DNA of 64,000 nt, from contig NZ_CAKKLV010000021.1 in NCBI RefSeq assembly GCF_918698115.1, positions 22,829 to 86,828 on the forward strand. The letters are read 5' to 3'. The stretch's first letter is position 1. The number at the start of each line of letters is the position of its first letter. The position numbers and the translations under genes are program-made. A model generated the notes under the pieces. That model did no database searches and had not been told where the DNA came from. It worked only from the letters and a program-made list of their open reading frames with translations. Shown piece by piece: positions 27,542 to 36,733 of this stretch. This stretch comes from Peribacillus sp. Bi96 (lineage in GTDB: Bacteria > Bacillota > Bacilli > Bacillales > DSM-1321).

Positions 27542-28027
27542 ATGCAAGCTGTAATCGAAAAAGAAGGTAATGGGATTATCGCAAGATTCGATCGCCTGCT
27601 TAATCATTCGGTGGAAAAAGTATGGGGTGTTTTGACGGAGAATGATAAGGTGGAAAAATGGATGTCCAACCTGGAAATGAAGGACCTCCGAAAAGAAGGG
27701 ACCATCCTATTCAATATGAATGATGGGTCAGGGGAATCTTTTGAAATGAAAATCAGGGATTTCCGGGAATTTGCCGTTTTAGATTTTGAATGGGGGGACG
27801 GCTGGGTTCGTTTCGAGGTATCCCCTGAAAAGGACGGAAGCTCATTAGTATTGAAAGAATCCATCACGCCAGTTAATGATCATACAGCAAAAGATTTGGC
27901 AGGCTGGCATGTTTGCCTTGATATGTTGAGTGATTTACTTGATGGTCATCATCAGGACTTTCCAATGGATGAATGGGAAAAATGGCATAAGGAATATACG
28001 GCCGCCGTCAAACGAATTGATGCATGA
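27542..28027 (+). CDS. SRPBCC/AHSA1 domain protein
   Basis: A 161-residue START/Bet v1-like (AHSA1) domain protein, a cavity fold that binds small hydrophobic ligands; ligand unknown. Seen: FDRLLNHSVEKVWGVLTENDKVEKWM at the N-terminus and the C-terminal helix GWHVCLDMLSDLLDG. GAGGAGG precedes ATG 27542. May be cotranscribed with yfiT, since no terminator lies between. A terminator follows at 28146. Confidence 0.85.
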   Translation: MQAVIEKEGNGIIARFDRLLNHSVEKVWGVLTENDKVEKWMSNLEMKDLRKEGTILFNMNDGSGESFEMKIRDFREFAVLDFEWGDGWVRFEVSPEKDGSSLVLKESITPVNDHTAKDLAGWHVCLDMLSDLLDGHHQDFPMDEWEKWHKEYTAAVKRIDA

Positions 28028-28145
28028 AATGTGAGAATGCATACGTTTGAAAACAATTCCCGAGCCTTGTGACTTTAGATACGTGTGAAAAGTGGTATGA
28101 AACCCGATTTTAATGACCCAATAGTTTAACTAATCCATTTATTCT

Positions 28146-28175
28146 AAACACAGGCAAATAGCTTGTGTTTTTTTG
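28146..28175 (+). terminator. Terminator after AHSA1 gene
   Basis: AAACACAGGC and GCTTGTGTTT pair with one G-T wobble, followed by T residues. Between it and 28422 no gene is seen. Confidence 0.75.
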
Positions 28176-28422
28176 CATTCAGAAAAAATAGTTAAATTGA
28201 ATCGGGTGTTTGCTGGAAAGCCGATGCAGAAACCCAAGTGATGTTACAGTAAACGCCATGAGAAATTGAGCGGTTAACCCAATGACTTGTCCATTTCTTC
28301 ATGAAGTGTCGGGTATAATGAGATTGGATAGGGCGGCTTCAGTTATCAGATTGTAAGGGGCGTATCAGGAACATCAAATGAAACCTGCATAAGACATCAA
28401 TAGAATGCTTAAGGAGGATAAC

Positions 28423-28620
28423 ATGGATTTTTTGGGGAAAGTATTTAATTGGATGGTAATAATCGGATTGATTCTATTATTGGGACGAATCGTTACGGAG
28501 GTGTTTTTATTTATGGACATTCCGTTCCCCCCCTTTTTTAAAGACTACAGTGTCATTTCGATCATCGTATTAATAATAGGTGCAATTGGTCAGCATTACA
28601 CCAAGCCAGATAAAAAATGA
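28423..28620 (+). CDS. Small two-helix membrane protein, unknown
   Basis: A 65-residue protein with two hydrophobic helices (about residues 9-29 and 41-58) and a short basic tail (HYTKPDKK). No family recognised. AAGGAGGAT lies five to six nt before ATG 28423, an excellent site, which excludes the in-frame ATG 28405. A terminator follows at 28663. Confidence 0.7.
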   Translation: MDFLGKVFNWMVIIGLILLLGRIVTEVFLFMDIPFPPFFKDYSVISIIVLIIGAIGQHYTKPDKK

Positions 28621-28662
28621 AATATCGTTTTTCAATAGAACTGGTCAGCTTCGAAATAAACA

Positions 28663-28694
28663 GACCGACATATCATCATTGTCGGTCCGTTTTT
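28663..28694. terminator. Terminator shared by small membrane gene and HxlR gene
   Basis: GACCGACA (28663-28670) and TGTCGGTC (28680-28687), then CGTTTTTA; lies between convergent genes. Confidence 0.75.
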
Positions 28695-28699
28695 ATACC

Positions 28700-29095
28700 T
28701 TATTTATTCAAATCATTTTCACTTGCATGCATTTCTTGTTTGATTTCATTCATTCTGGTTTTTCCCCACTCATACATCATTTCAACGATTGGGAGCAAGG
28801 TCATGCCAAGTTCGGTCATGGAATATTCGACTTTTGGAGGGACTTCAGGATAAACTTCCCGGTGAACGATGCCATCTTCCATAAGTTCCCGCAATTGATT
28901 CGTTAAGATTTTATGTGATATTTTTGGGAAAAGTCTTTGAAGGTCACTGAATCGGTGTGTACCTTCAACACCTAAATGCCATAAAATGACGATTTTCCAT
29001 TTGCCGCTAAATATGGATAACGTAAGCTCTTTTTCGCAATTATAATGGCCGTTTAAGATCTTTTCTTTGATTTCATCTCTTAATGTTTCTGACAT
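28700..29095 (-). CDS. HxlR-family winged-helix regulator
   Basis: A 131-residue DUF24/HxlR regulator: [50 protein letters not shown] winged helix, with [17 protein letters not shown] in the wing. Many members sense electrophiles or oxidants through an N-terminal Cys; here CEKEL at residue 20 provides that Cys. AAGGAG lies before ATG 29095. Divergent from the DJ-1/PfpI gene, its likely target. Confidence 0.9.
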   Translation of the reverse strand: MSETLRDEIKEKILNGHYNCEKELTLSIFSGKWKIVILWHLGVEGTHRFSDLQRLFPKISHKILTNQLRELMEDGIVHREVYPEVPPKVEYSMTELGMTLLPIVEMMYEWGKTRMNEIKQEMHASENDLNK

Positions 29096-29122
29096 GGACT
29101 TTAACTCCTTTTTTATTTAACA

Positions 29123-29141
29123 GTAACCTCTAGGTAACCTC
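29123..29141. promoter_or_regulatory. Direct repeat GTAACCTC between HxlR and DJ-1 genes
   Basis: GTAACCTC occurs at 29123-29130 and 29134-29141, 11 bp apart (one helical turn). It lies 28 bp before the HxlR start and about 90 bp before the DJ-1 gene, so it is a candidate HxlR operator. Confidence 0.55.
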
Positions 29142-29232
29142 CGCACATTAAAGTGCGTTCTTCCCGGCGCTGAAAAGCAGCGATACAATATGAATAGTCA
29201 TACAGACAATTGAATTTTAGGAGGCAATTTAT

Positions 29233-29751
29233 ATGAGTAAAAAAGCTTTACTAATTATACCACCAGAACGTTTTAATGAAGATGAATTATTTCAGCCTAA
29301 AGAAGTTTTGGAAAATGCAGGAGTGGAAGTAACGATAGCGAGTACGAAAACAGGAGAAATTACTGGTGACTATCAAGGAAAGGCAATGGCTGAAGTGATC
29401 TTTTCTGACGTTTCAGTCAGTGATTTTGATGCAGTGGCCGTAATTGGAGGATCCGGTACGAACGATCATCTATGGGGTAACCTGGAATTACAAAGCTATT
29501 TGAAACGAGCTCATGAGCAAAAAGTCCTTGTAACGGGTATATGTGCAGGATCTGTAACTGTAGCGAAAACAGGTTTGCTTTCTGGCCGAAAAGCTGCTTG
29601 TTACCCAGTTGATGTTCAAATTGACGAATTGAAAGCTAATTCCGTTGAATATGTTGAACAGCATGTCGTTGCACAAGATGATATAATCACTGGTGATGGA
29701 CCGGATGGCGCCAAAGAATTCGGAGAAAGCTTAGCCGCAGCATTACGCTAA
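29233..29751 (+). CDS. DJ-1/PfpI family protein
   Basis: A 172-residue class-I glutamine-amidotransferase-like protein. The nucleophile elbow is VTGICAGSVTVAK, with Cys near residue 100; VAVIGGSGTNDHLW precedes it and Glu of the triad-like site is likely in the N-terminal part. Family members act as proteases, chaperones, deglycases or glyoxalases; which applies is open. TTTAGGAGG precedes ATG 29233. Control by the divergent HxlR protein suggests a role in electrophile stress. Confidence 0.88.
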   Translation: MSKKALLIIPPERFNEDELFQPKEVLENAGVEVTIASTKTGEITGDYQGKAMAEVIFSDVSVSDFDAVAVIGGSGTNDHLWGNLELQSYLKRAHEQKVLVTGICAGSVTVAKTGLLSGRKAACYPVDVQIDELKANSVEYVEQHVVAQDDIITGDGPDGAKEFGESLAAALR

Positions 29752-29782
29752 TTCTTGCATTAAACCTATTATTACCCAAGTG

Positions 29783-29819
29783 AAACCCTTGATTCTAAAG
29801 AATCCAAGGGTTTTTTTTT
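29783..29819 (+). terminator. Terminator after DJ-1 gene
   Basis: AAACCCTTGATTC and GAATCCAAGGGTTT pair with one bulge, followed by nine T residues. Confidence 0.9.
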
Positions 29820-30005
29820 GAATTCATCAATGCTATCCACTTTTCGGATTTTATAACCGTCGATTTTGAACAATAGAGTCATTTTTGGTTGAAGTCTGCA
29901 AAAATAATTGTAAAAGAATCATGAAAATATGGAAAATGATCAGAGGAATTTAACCCTATAGATAAAGGTATTTGGCTAGAAAATGCCTTAAATATAGGCG
30001 ATTTA

Positions 30006-30038
30006 AACATCGTTTGGAATACGAACGGTGTTTTTTAT
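30006..30038 (+). terminator. Orphan terminator-like hairpin
   Basis: AACATCGTTTG pairs with CGAACGGTGTT (two G-T pairs) and a T6 run follows. No gene lies between the previous terminator and this one, so any transcript would be a short RNA. Nothing else is seen in 29820-30236. Confidence 0.5.
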
Positions 30039-30236
30039 GTGTGAGCACACCTTAGGGCCTATGCGTTTTATCTTTATTTGTAATTGACAATGGTAAAATA
30101 GGTATATAGTATGTTTATGTGGAAAAATAAAGTAAGTGACCTTAATTAAGGAAGGATCCATTTTGGCATAGATTAAATCTTTGTTATCAAACAGGGAAGC
30201 AGAAGCTTCCGCAGCAAATAAAGGGGGAAATTATTA

Positions 30237-32262
30237 ATGGGAAGTTCAGTGGCTGACAAGAAAGAAAAAGTAAAAAGAAGGATATCGATCCGGGTAAAAT
30301 GGCTATTGTTTATATGTACATCCGTTTTTCTCGCTATAGTCGTTTCCGTTTCGATAATGGGGGTGAAGGTAACTTCCATCTTTAAGGATGATAGTATATC
30401 CCTCAACAAAAGCTCGGCACAAAATGCAGCGGCACAAATCAATTTGAGCATGGCCACATATGAAAACTCGCTTGAGCAATTATCCCAGCTAATCTCCAAT
30501 CAGATAAAGAATGGAGATTCAATCAAAGATATCCAACAAACGTTAAAGGCATTTCAAACGAACAATGAAAATTTAATTTCGGTTTATTATATGGATGGAT
30601 CGGATGGTTCCTTATATGCTTCGCCCCATATGGATTTCAATCAGGATGCCCGGGAGACCAAAACTTATACACAGCTAACAGAAAAACCAGAAACGAAATG
30701 GATGGACGTGTATAAGGATAGTGTTTGGCAGGTGCCCTCGGTTATGATATTGACCTCTCGACAATTGGAAATATGAGGGCCAGTATCGAAAAAGATTCTA
30801 CTAGTCATTTGGTAGTCTTGGATTCTCAAGGTTTTATCGTGAGTTCCTTCATGAAAGATATGGATGGAAAGAATATGAACCCTGAAACAAGCGGAAAGGA
30901 AGAGGGGGTGGAGGATTTCATTTCCGATACTGCCCGATTCAATTCTGAGTTCAAGTGGGTGGCCGACATTTATAATGGAGCTGCTGAGACAAGTCAATCC
31001 TTGAAGTTGGATAATGAAGAGTATACAGGTGAATGGGGGTTCCTGAAGTGAACTGGAAAGTGCTGGCGCTCACCCCAGACAAAATACTGCAATCCAAGCT
31101 GGATGATATTAATGGAATCGTATTGATATCAGGTATTTTAGGTCTCTTATTTGGTACGATTTGTGCCCTTTATCTTGCAGGAAAGTTAACGAAAATCATG
31201 GCCGACTTCAAAAAAATCATAGAAAAGACGGCGAGCGGGGATTTAGTAACCGAATTTGCCATTAAATCAAATGATGAAATTGGGGACTTAAGCAAAAGCT
31301 ATAACTCGATGCTGGGGAAATTAAGGGGATTGGTTGCCAAGGTAAACACCAACGCGGAATCCGTAACACATGCCAATGCCGGACTAAGCCAAATAGCTGC
31401 TGAAAATAGTGCCGCCATTACGGATGTTTCACGCGCGATAGAAGAGATTGCGGCTGGCGCATCGAATCAATCTGAACAAGTGGAACATGGGGCAAGTACC
31501 ATTCAGGTACTAAGTGAAGAAATCGATGGGTTATCACAACAATCCAGAGAGACCCAATCCGTTTTGGAGCAGGCTTCTGAAAAAATAGAATCAGGGAAAC
31601 AGCAGGTCAGTGGCCTGGAAACATCGTATCAGAAATTGGAGTTGGCGTTTACGGAAGTCACTAGCATGAGCTTGAAACTTGTAGAAAAATCAAAAACCAT
31701 TTCCGATGTCACGAATGCCATATCGAAAATATCAGAACAAACCAATTTGTTATCTTTGAATGCATCGATAGAAGCGGCAAGGGCAGGTGAGTCCGGCAAA
31801 GGGTTTGCTGTTGTAGCGAATGAAGTGCGGAGCTTGGCTGATGATTCAAAGGAAGCTACAAAAAATATTCAAGCAATCATCCAAAGCATTCTGCAAGATA
31901 CAGAGGAACTGTTAAAAACGACCAAAGAAACGAATCAAATCAGCAAGGATCAGAAAAATGCCGTAATCACGGTTAGTGAAGCCATGAAAGAGCTGGAGGA
32001 CTCCGTTGGGAGGATATCCAATTCGATAACTGAAGAAACACGATCCATTGAAAGCATCAATCAACAAAAAGAAACGGTAGTTAAAGTGATAGAAGAAATA
32101 ACCGCCGTATCTCAGCAAACAACGGCTTCGTCAGAAGAAATTGCATCATCGATGGAGGAACAAGCTGCTTCATCCAATGAACTTGCGCAATATACGCTGC
32201 AGCTTACACAGTTAATAAATGATTTGGAAAATACGCTGGGGGAATTCCAGATAAAGAATTAG
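30237..32262 (+). pseudogene. Methyl-accepting chemotaxis protein gene, broken by two frame changes
   Basis: Three successive frames spell one chemoreceptor: 30237-30776 (TM1 and first half of a dCache sensor), about 30725-31051 (AGALGYDIDLSTIGN to TGEWG), and about 31033-32262 ([13 protein letters not shown]2, HAMP, and the signalling domain with the hairpin tip [37 protein letters not shown]). At the first junction the roughly 20 residues normally between the sensor strand and the GALGYDIDL motif are missing, so a deletion occurred. At the second, restoring one G in the GGGGG run at 31035-31039 would rejoin the frames. The conserved signalling half shows no further damage. Confidence 0.85.
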
Positions 32263-32286
32263 AGTAACGAATATACGCTTTTTTGC

Positions 32287-32323
32287 AAAAGGGGATGCCA
32301 CTAAAGTGGTTTCCTCTTTTTTT
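32287..32323 (+). terminator. Terminator after chemoreceptor pseudogene
   Basis: AAAGGGGATGCCACT pairs with AGTGGTTTCCTCTTT and is followed by a T-run. No gene is seen from 32324 to 32558. Confidence 0.82.
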
Positions 32324-32558
32324 GTATTGGGAGTTCATTGTACGGTGCAACGGACGCCATTTTATCATTTAATAGGCACTTAACCATGCTTATTGGCAAT
32401 GCGCATCTCTCCTTAGGGGACATTTTCACTAGAAGGACAAAGGTACAATTTAGAAAGTCTGGGCAAGTATCCCGTGCTTTTTTTACAAAAGGGAATATAT
32501 ATATAGCAATCGGACAAGTAGGGTCCAATGTCTCAAGGCCCAAAAAGGGGAGAACAAC

Positions 32559-33914
32559 ATGAATTTCGAGATTGGAATGACTATTTTTGTGTTCGTGATG
32601 ACAATGATAGTTATATTATGGAGGCCAGGAGGTTTAAATGAAGCATGGCCAGCTTCAATTGGTGCAGGAATCATTTTACTGACTGGTACAGTATCCCATA
32701 GTGATATTTGGGATATCATCAACAAAATCGGTGGAGCATCGATCACCATCATGGCAACGATAGTGATGGCAGTCATCTTGGAAAGCTTCGGTTTTTTTCA
32801 CTGGGCGGCTGCAAGACTATCCATCCTGGCTAAAGGATCTGGATACCGCCTATATTGGTACATTCAATTATTATGCTTTTTAATGACCCTGTTATTCAAT
32901 AACGACGGCAGCATCATGATTACTACACCCATCTTGATCTTGCTTCTGAAAAACCTCAGATTGAAGCCGCATCAAGCCATCCCGTATCTTTTGAGTGGAG
33001 CGTTGATTGCGACTGCTTCCAGCGCGCCAATTGGCGTGAGTAACATCGTTAATTTAATCGCATTGCAAATTGTGCATATGACGCTTTATATGCATACTGC
33101 CATGATGTTTGTCCCCGCAACTCTGGGGTTGATCTTTATGTCATGGTTGATGTTCGTTGTGGTCAAGAAAAAATTGCCCAAGAAATTACCGGAAATCTCT
33201 TATGACATAGAGGAAAGTTTCTTCACTAAGAATTTCCACCCCTTAAAGGGGAAAATGACGGTTGAAACAAAAAAGCAACGCACTGGATTCATGTTGAAAG
33301 TATTACTCTATGTGTTCGTGGTGCGCTGTTTACTCTTTGTCGCTTCTTATCTTTCCATTCCGATCGAATGGGTTGCAGTACTAGGATCTTTATCCTTGCT
33401 GGTCTGGAGATGGTATCATTTACGGACCAATCCTGTCGATATTTTAAAAAAGACCCCTTGGAAAATCCTGATATTCGCATTCTCCATGTATGTCATCATT
33501 TATGGTCTCCATAATGTGGGGCTTACAGCCGTGCTCGTAGAGATATGTGAACCGATTGTAAACCGAGGGTTACTGAGTGCAAGTTTTATCATGGGAGGAT
33601 TAGTTTCGATTTTATCAAACATCTTCAACAATCATCCAGCGCTAATGATAGGTACCATTACCTTAACTGAGATGGGACTTGATCCCATCACCTTAAAAAC
33701 CATTTACCTCGCTAATATAATCGGTAGTGACATGGGATCATTGTTATTGCCCATCGGTACTCTTGCCTCACTGATCTGGATGCATATCCTGAAACAAAAT
33801 AAAATGAAAATAAAGTGGAAAGATTATTTAAGCGTTTCCCTGATAGTCATACCAATATCAACAGTGGTGACGCTGCTCTTATTGTTCTATTGGGTGCATA
33901 TGATTTTTAACTGA
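32559..33914 (+). CDS. ArsB/NhaD (ion transporter) family permease
   Basis: A 451-residue membrane protein with about eleven helices, of the ion-transporter superfamily that includes ArsB and NhaD. Signature-like stretches: LLFNNDGSIMITTPI (about residues 110-125) and SNIFNNHPALMIGT in the second half, followed by NIIGSDMGSLLLPIGTLASL, the paired hairpins of the transport site. Substrate could be arsenite, an organic acid or sodium; no ArsR or ArsC gene is nearby, so an arsenite role is not supported by context. AAAAGGGGAG precedes ATG 32559. Followed 23 bp later by the DUF2642 gene. Confidence 0.82.
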   Translation: MNFEIGMTIFVFVMTMIVILWRPGGLNEAWPASIGAGIILLTGTVSHSDIWDIINKIGGASITIMATIVMAVILESFGFFHWAAARLSILAKGSGYRLYWYIQLLCFLMTLLFNNDGSIMITTPILILLLKNLRLKPHQAIPYLLSGALIATASSAPIGVSNIVNLIALQIVHMTLYMHTAMMFVPATLGLIFMSWLMFVVVKKKLPKKLPEISYDIEESFFTKNFHPLKGKMTVETKKQRTGFMLKVLLYVFVVRCLLFVASYLSIPIEWVAVLGSLSLLVWRWYHLRTNPVDILKKTPWKILIFAFSMYVIIYGLHNVGLTAVLVEICEPIVNRGLLSASFIMGGLVSILSNIFNNHPALMIGTITLTEMGLDPITLKTIYLANIIGSDMGSLLLPIGTLASLIWMHILKQNKMKIKWKDYLSVSLIVIPISTVVTLLLLFYWVHMIFN

Positions 33915-33937
33915 TTAACCCCTAGGAGGAGATAGTA

Positions 33938-34603
33938 ATGAGTGATGCAGTTGCATTACTGGGTAAACAGATTGATGTTCAACTCTCTGGAAAAAAAACG
34001 TTCAAAGGAATTCTAACTGATCTGAGTACGGATATTCTGGTATTGTTCAATGGACAGCAGTTTTTATACTTTCCAATGCTGCATGTCCAAAGTTTCAATC
34101 TAAGTTCTGAGATCGATGACGATATCAGATATCCTATAGAGTCCCCCATGATGGAAGAGATGGCTTCCATTTCCTATCGAAAAGCGCTGATGAATGCAAA
34201 AGGATTTTTTTTAGAACTCCATGTTGCGGGACAGGCCCCTATACATGGTTATATCACCAATGTTTTAAATGATTACATTGCCTTCTACTCGCCAGTATAT
34301 AAAACGATGTATATATCGCTGCATCACCTTAAATGGCTTACTCCATATAATCAAAATGCCACGCCCTATACCCTCAATAGTGAGAGTTTTCCCGTCAATC
34401 CTTCACAAGGGCCCATGGTTCGTTCCTTGGAAGAACAATTAAAGAGAAATGTAGGAAAGCTTGTCGTTTTTGATGGGGGAGAGGACCCCATGAAGATTGG
34501 AGTGCTTAAAGAGGTTGAAAACAATTTAGTGGAGTTAACGACAGCTGGCGGGGATCAAATGTTTTTGAAGCTTACACATATTAAAACCGTGTATATGCCA
34601 TAG
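33938..34603 (+). CDS. DUF2642-type protein with Lsm-like repeats
   Basis: A 221-residue soluble protein made of three similar small beta-barrel-like segments, beginning about residues 5, 68 and 168 (GKQIDVQLSGKKTFKGILTDLSTDILVLF; LELHVAGQAPIHGYITNVLNDYIAFY; GKLVVFDGGEDPMKIGVLKEVENNLVEL). Each pairs a KTYKGxL-like strand with a hydrophobic strand, as in DUF2642 and spore-coat-associated proteins. Function unknown. AGGAGGAG precedes ATG 33938. Probably cotranscribed with the permease. Confidence 0.65.
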   Translation: MSDAVALLGKQIDVQLSGKKTFKGILTDLSTDILVLFNGQQFLYFPMLHVQSFNLSSEIDDDIRYPIESPMMEEMASISYRKALMNAKGFFLELHVAGQAPIHGYITNVLNDYIAFYSPVYKTMYISLHHLKWLTPYNQNATPYTLNSESFPVNPSQGPMVRSLEEQLKRNVGKLVVFDGGEDPMKIGVLKEVENNLVELTTAGGDQMFLKLTHIKTVYMP

Positions 34604-34611
34604 ATTCATAG

Positions 34612-34649
34612 AAAAAGGGGAGAGCCATTTAAGCTTTCCCCCTTTTTTC
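34612..34649. terminator. Terminator between DUF2642 gene and HesB-like gene
   Basis: AAAAAGGGGAGAGC pairs with GCTTTCCCCCTTTTTT across a seven-base loop; lies between convergent genes. Confidence 0.85.
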
Positions 34650-34654
34650 GTCTA

Positions 34655-34945
34655 TTAGATGATGGGGGATACCAACGGATTCGGGTTTCTGATTATAAAT
34701 CCATCGCCTTCGAAATCAATCTCCGTCAGATCTGTAAAATGGGAGTCCGTTGGATCGATTAAAATTTTAATATCGTGTAAAACGAGCACTTCCTCTTGCT
34801 CCTTTTTAGTTCGTGACAGGGTTAATGAGTAGTTCATCTGGTTACAACATGGTCTGTTTACACCAAATCTCAAATACGTTTCCTCTTCTAAGTTTTGTTG
34901 CATGTCCTTAATTACCTGCTGGGCTTTACTAGTCATTTTTATCAA
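34655..34945 (-). CDS. HesB/IscA-like iron-sulfur biogenesis protein (YneR-like)
   Basis: A 96-residue small protein of the HesB/IscA fold: MTSKAQQVIKDM, FGVNRPCCNQMNYSLTL and IDFEGDGFIIRNPN. The Cys pair in RPCCN is present but the C-terminal CGCG of true A-type carriers is absent, as in the YneR branch. The frame runs to 35044, but TGGAGTG six nt before TTG 34945 fits best; ATG 34936 is the other option. Confidence 0.75.
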   Translation of the reverse strand: MIKMTSKAQQVIKDMQQNLEEETYLRFGVNRPCCNQMNYSLTLSRTKKEQEEVLVLHDIKILIDPTDSHFTDLTEIDFEGDGFIIRNPNPLVSPII

Positions 34946-35456
34946 GATGATCACTCCATTATCGTTGGGCCCTGACAAAAAGAGCGAGCCGCATATGTAC
35001 CACTTTATCATGACCGAGGTCAAAACCGTAAGGACATCCAGCATTTAGAGATGGGGATCATTGGTCGTGGGATCTCTCATGTAACTTATTGAGCTGATCC
35101 ATATTCCTCTTCGCATTCTTCCATTTTCTACGCATATCCACTATCCTAATTATTCTTTTTCCGAGGGAAGGGGAACAGTTGAAAAGCTACCATTTTTTTA
35201 GTGGAAAACAAAAAGTGGGTACAATGGGGTATTTCGGGTCGTTTTATTGAGGGGGAATAATGATCTTTTATAGAAAAATAGGTTAAAAGTTTAAAATGAT
35301 TCACCGATATTACTGGTGATGGTAAGTATTTAGACATGGTCATTTGTTGTTTTTTAGTATAAAGGAAGGGCATGAAAGCTTGTTGGGCTTTCGTATGATG
35401 GAGTGTTTTGACTGGGAAATGGTAGAAAAGAGTTTCAGTATAAAGGAAGGGTTAAA
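34946..35456. other. Control region upstream of LysM/NlpC gene with repeated leader
   Basis: No gene is supported except an 8-codon frame at about 35371. The stretch AGTATAAAGGAAGGG occurs at 35356-35370 and 35437-35451. The second copy supplies the ribosome site of the gene at 35457; the first is followed at once by ATG and MKACWAFV, stop. Confidence 0.5.
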
Positions 35457-36659
35457 ATGTTTAAAGGAAGATTATGCAGTATGGCACTTTTATTAGTATT
35501 CATGGTTAGTTTCACTTCATTACCTGGCTTAAAGGTCGAGGCGGCAGATCGTTTGCATACTGTAACTACTGGCGATACGGTAGAATCGATTGCCAAGACT
35601 TATAATATATCGTCCTGGCAATTGATGAAAACGAATGGTTTACCCGATGGAAAGTTATATGTAGGCCAGAAGTTAACGATCACTCAAAATGCCTATACTC
35701 CTTCCGTCTACCAGTGGTCGGAGAGAGGAAAACAAATTGCGAACTATGCCAAATCTTTTATAGGATTTAAAAAGACTGCTGGAGAAGAGACGCCAGCAAC
35801 AGGGTTCGATTCCAGCGGATTGATCCATTGGGTGCTTTCCCAGCAAAATGTACCCATCGACCGTTTGACAGTGGATGGGTTTTATAAGCAAGGGATGGAT
35901 ACAGCCACTCCGAAAACCGGAGATATTATATTCTTCTTGGAAAGGGACAGTTCAAAAGTCGTGACTGCAGGTATCTATCTCGGCAATGACCAATTTGTCA
36001 ATGCTGGATATGGTGCAGAAACGGTTCGGGTGAGGTCTAGCACAGAAAACTACTATGAAAAATACCAAATTGCCTATAAAACATACACTCCTAAAGGAGA
36101 GCATATTGTCCAAAACGGGGAAACGCTAAAAAGCATTGCGGAAAAATACAATATATCCATAAATACGATTAAAAGTCGTAATGCCCTGCCGACAGATGAC
36201 TTGATGAAAGGACAGTATCTTCAGCTTTACAGCAACCCTTTGTATCCGTTCTATGTAAACCAAGAAGCTTCTTATGATAAAGCTTATGATGTCATTAAGT
36301 ACGCCTATACACTAAGAGGGTTCACCTATGTTTTCGGGGAAGATGATCCGATGATTGGCATGGATTGCAGCGGATTCATCTATTGGGTCATGAAGGAGCA
36401 GGGACTTTCAGTAAAACGCGGTTCCGCAGCGAACTACTTCTCATTGCTCCCGACAATTGAAAATCCAAAGGCAGGGGATTTAGTGTTCTTTAGGGATACA
36501 GGTTCAAGAATAGGTGTGACCCACGTAGGCATATATCTAGGCGATGGCCGTTTTCTCCATACAACGGAAAAAGCTGGCGTTCATACCTCCAACCTTGGGT
36601 CGGAATATTTTGCCGAGAAGTTCGAAAGCTTCGGACAAGTCAAAAACCTTATGAACTAA
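35457..36659 (+). CDS. Secreted cell-wall hydrolase: LysM-NlpC(degenerate)-LysM-NlpC/P60
   Basis: A 400-residue exported protein. Signal peptide residues 1-30 (cleavage near VEAAD). LysM 1 at about 32-75 (HTVTTGDTVESIAKTYNIS); a first NlpC/P60-like domain at about 95-205; LysM 2 at about 220-262 (HIVQNGETLKSIAEKYNIS); and a second NlpC/P60 at about 280-398 with catalytic Cys in GMDCSGFIYW and His in GVTHVGIYLGDG. In the first domain the Cys position reads GFDSSGLIHW and the His position VVTAGIYLGND, so both catalytic residues are lost. The active copy is likely a D,L-endopeptidase of peptidoglycan. AAGGAAGGG precedes ATG 35457. Confidence 0.92.
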   Translation: MFKGRLCSMALLLVFMVSFTSLPGLKVEAADRLHTVTTGDTVESIAKTYNISSWQLMKTNGLPDGKLYVGQKLTITQNAYTPSVYQWSERGKQIANYAKSFIGFKKTAGEETPATGFDSSGLIHWVLSQQNVPIDRLTVDGFYKQGMDTATPKTGDIIFFLERDSSKVVTAGIYLGNDQFVNAGYGAETVRVRSSTENYYEKYQIAYKTYTPKGEHIVQNGETLKSIAEKYNISINTIKSRNALPTDDLMKGQYLQLYSNPLYPFYVNQEASYDKAYDVIKYAYTLRGFTYVFGEDDPMIGMDCSGFIYWVMKEQGLSVKRGSAANYFSLLPTIENPKAGDLVFFRDTGSRIGVTHVGIYLGDGRFLHTTEKAGVHTSNLGSEYFAEKFESFGQVKNLMN

Positions 36660-36733
36660 AAAGAATGGGTATAAGTCAACTTGGCTGTTTCTGGCGTCCT
36701 TTTGTAAAAAAAAGATCGAAGAACGTAGGAAGT

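Noticed and set aside
32301..32562. Two opposing small frames upstream of the permease gene
   Set aside because: They lie on the terminator and the ribosome site of real genes and lack their own.
32559..33914. Arsenite-resistance operon
   Set aside because: The permease belongs to the ArsB/NhaD superfamily, but no arsR, arsC or arsenic-type regulator accompanies it.
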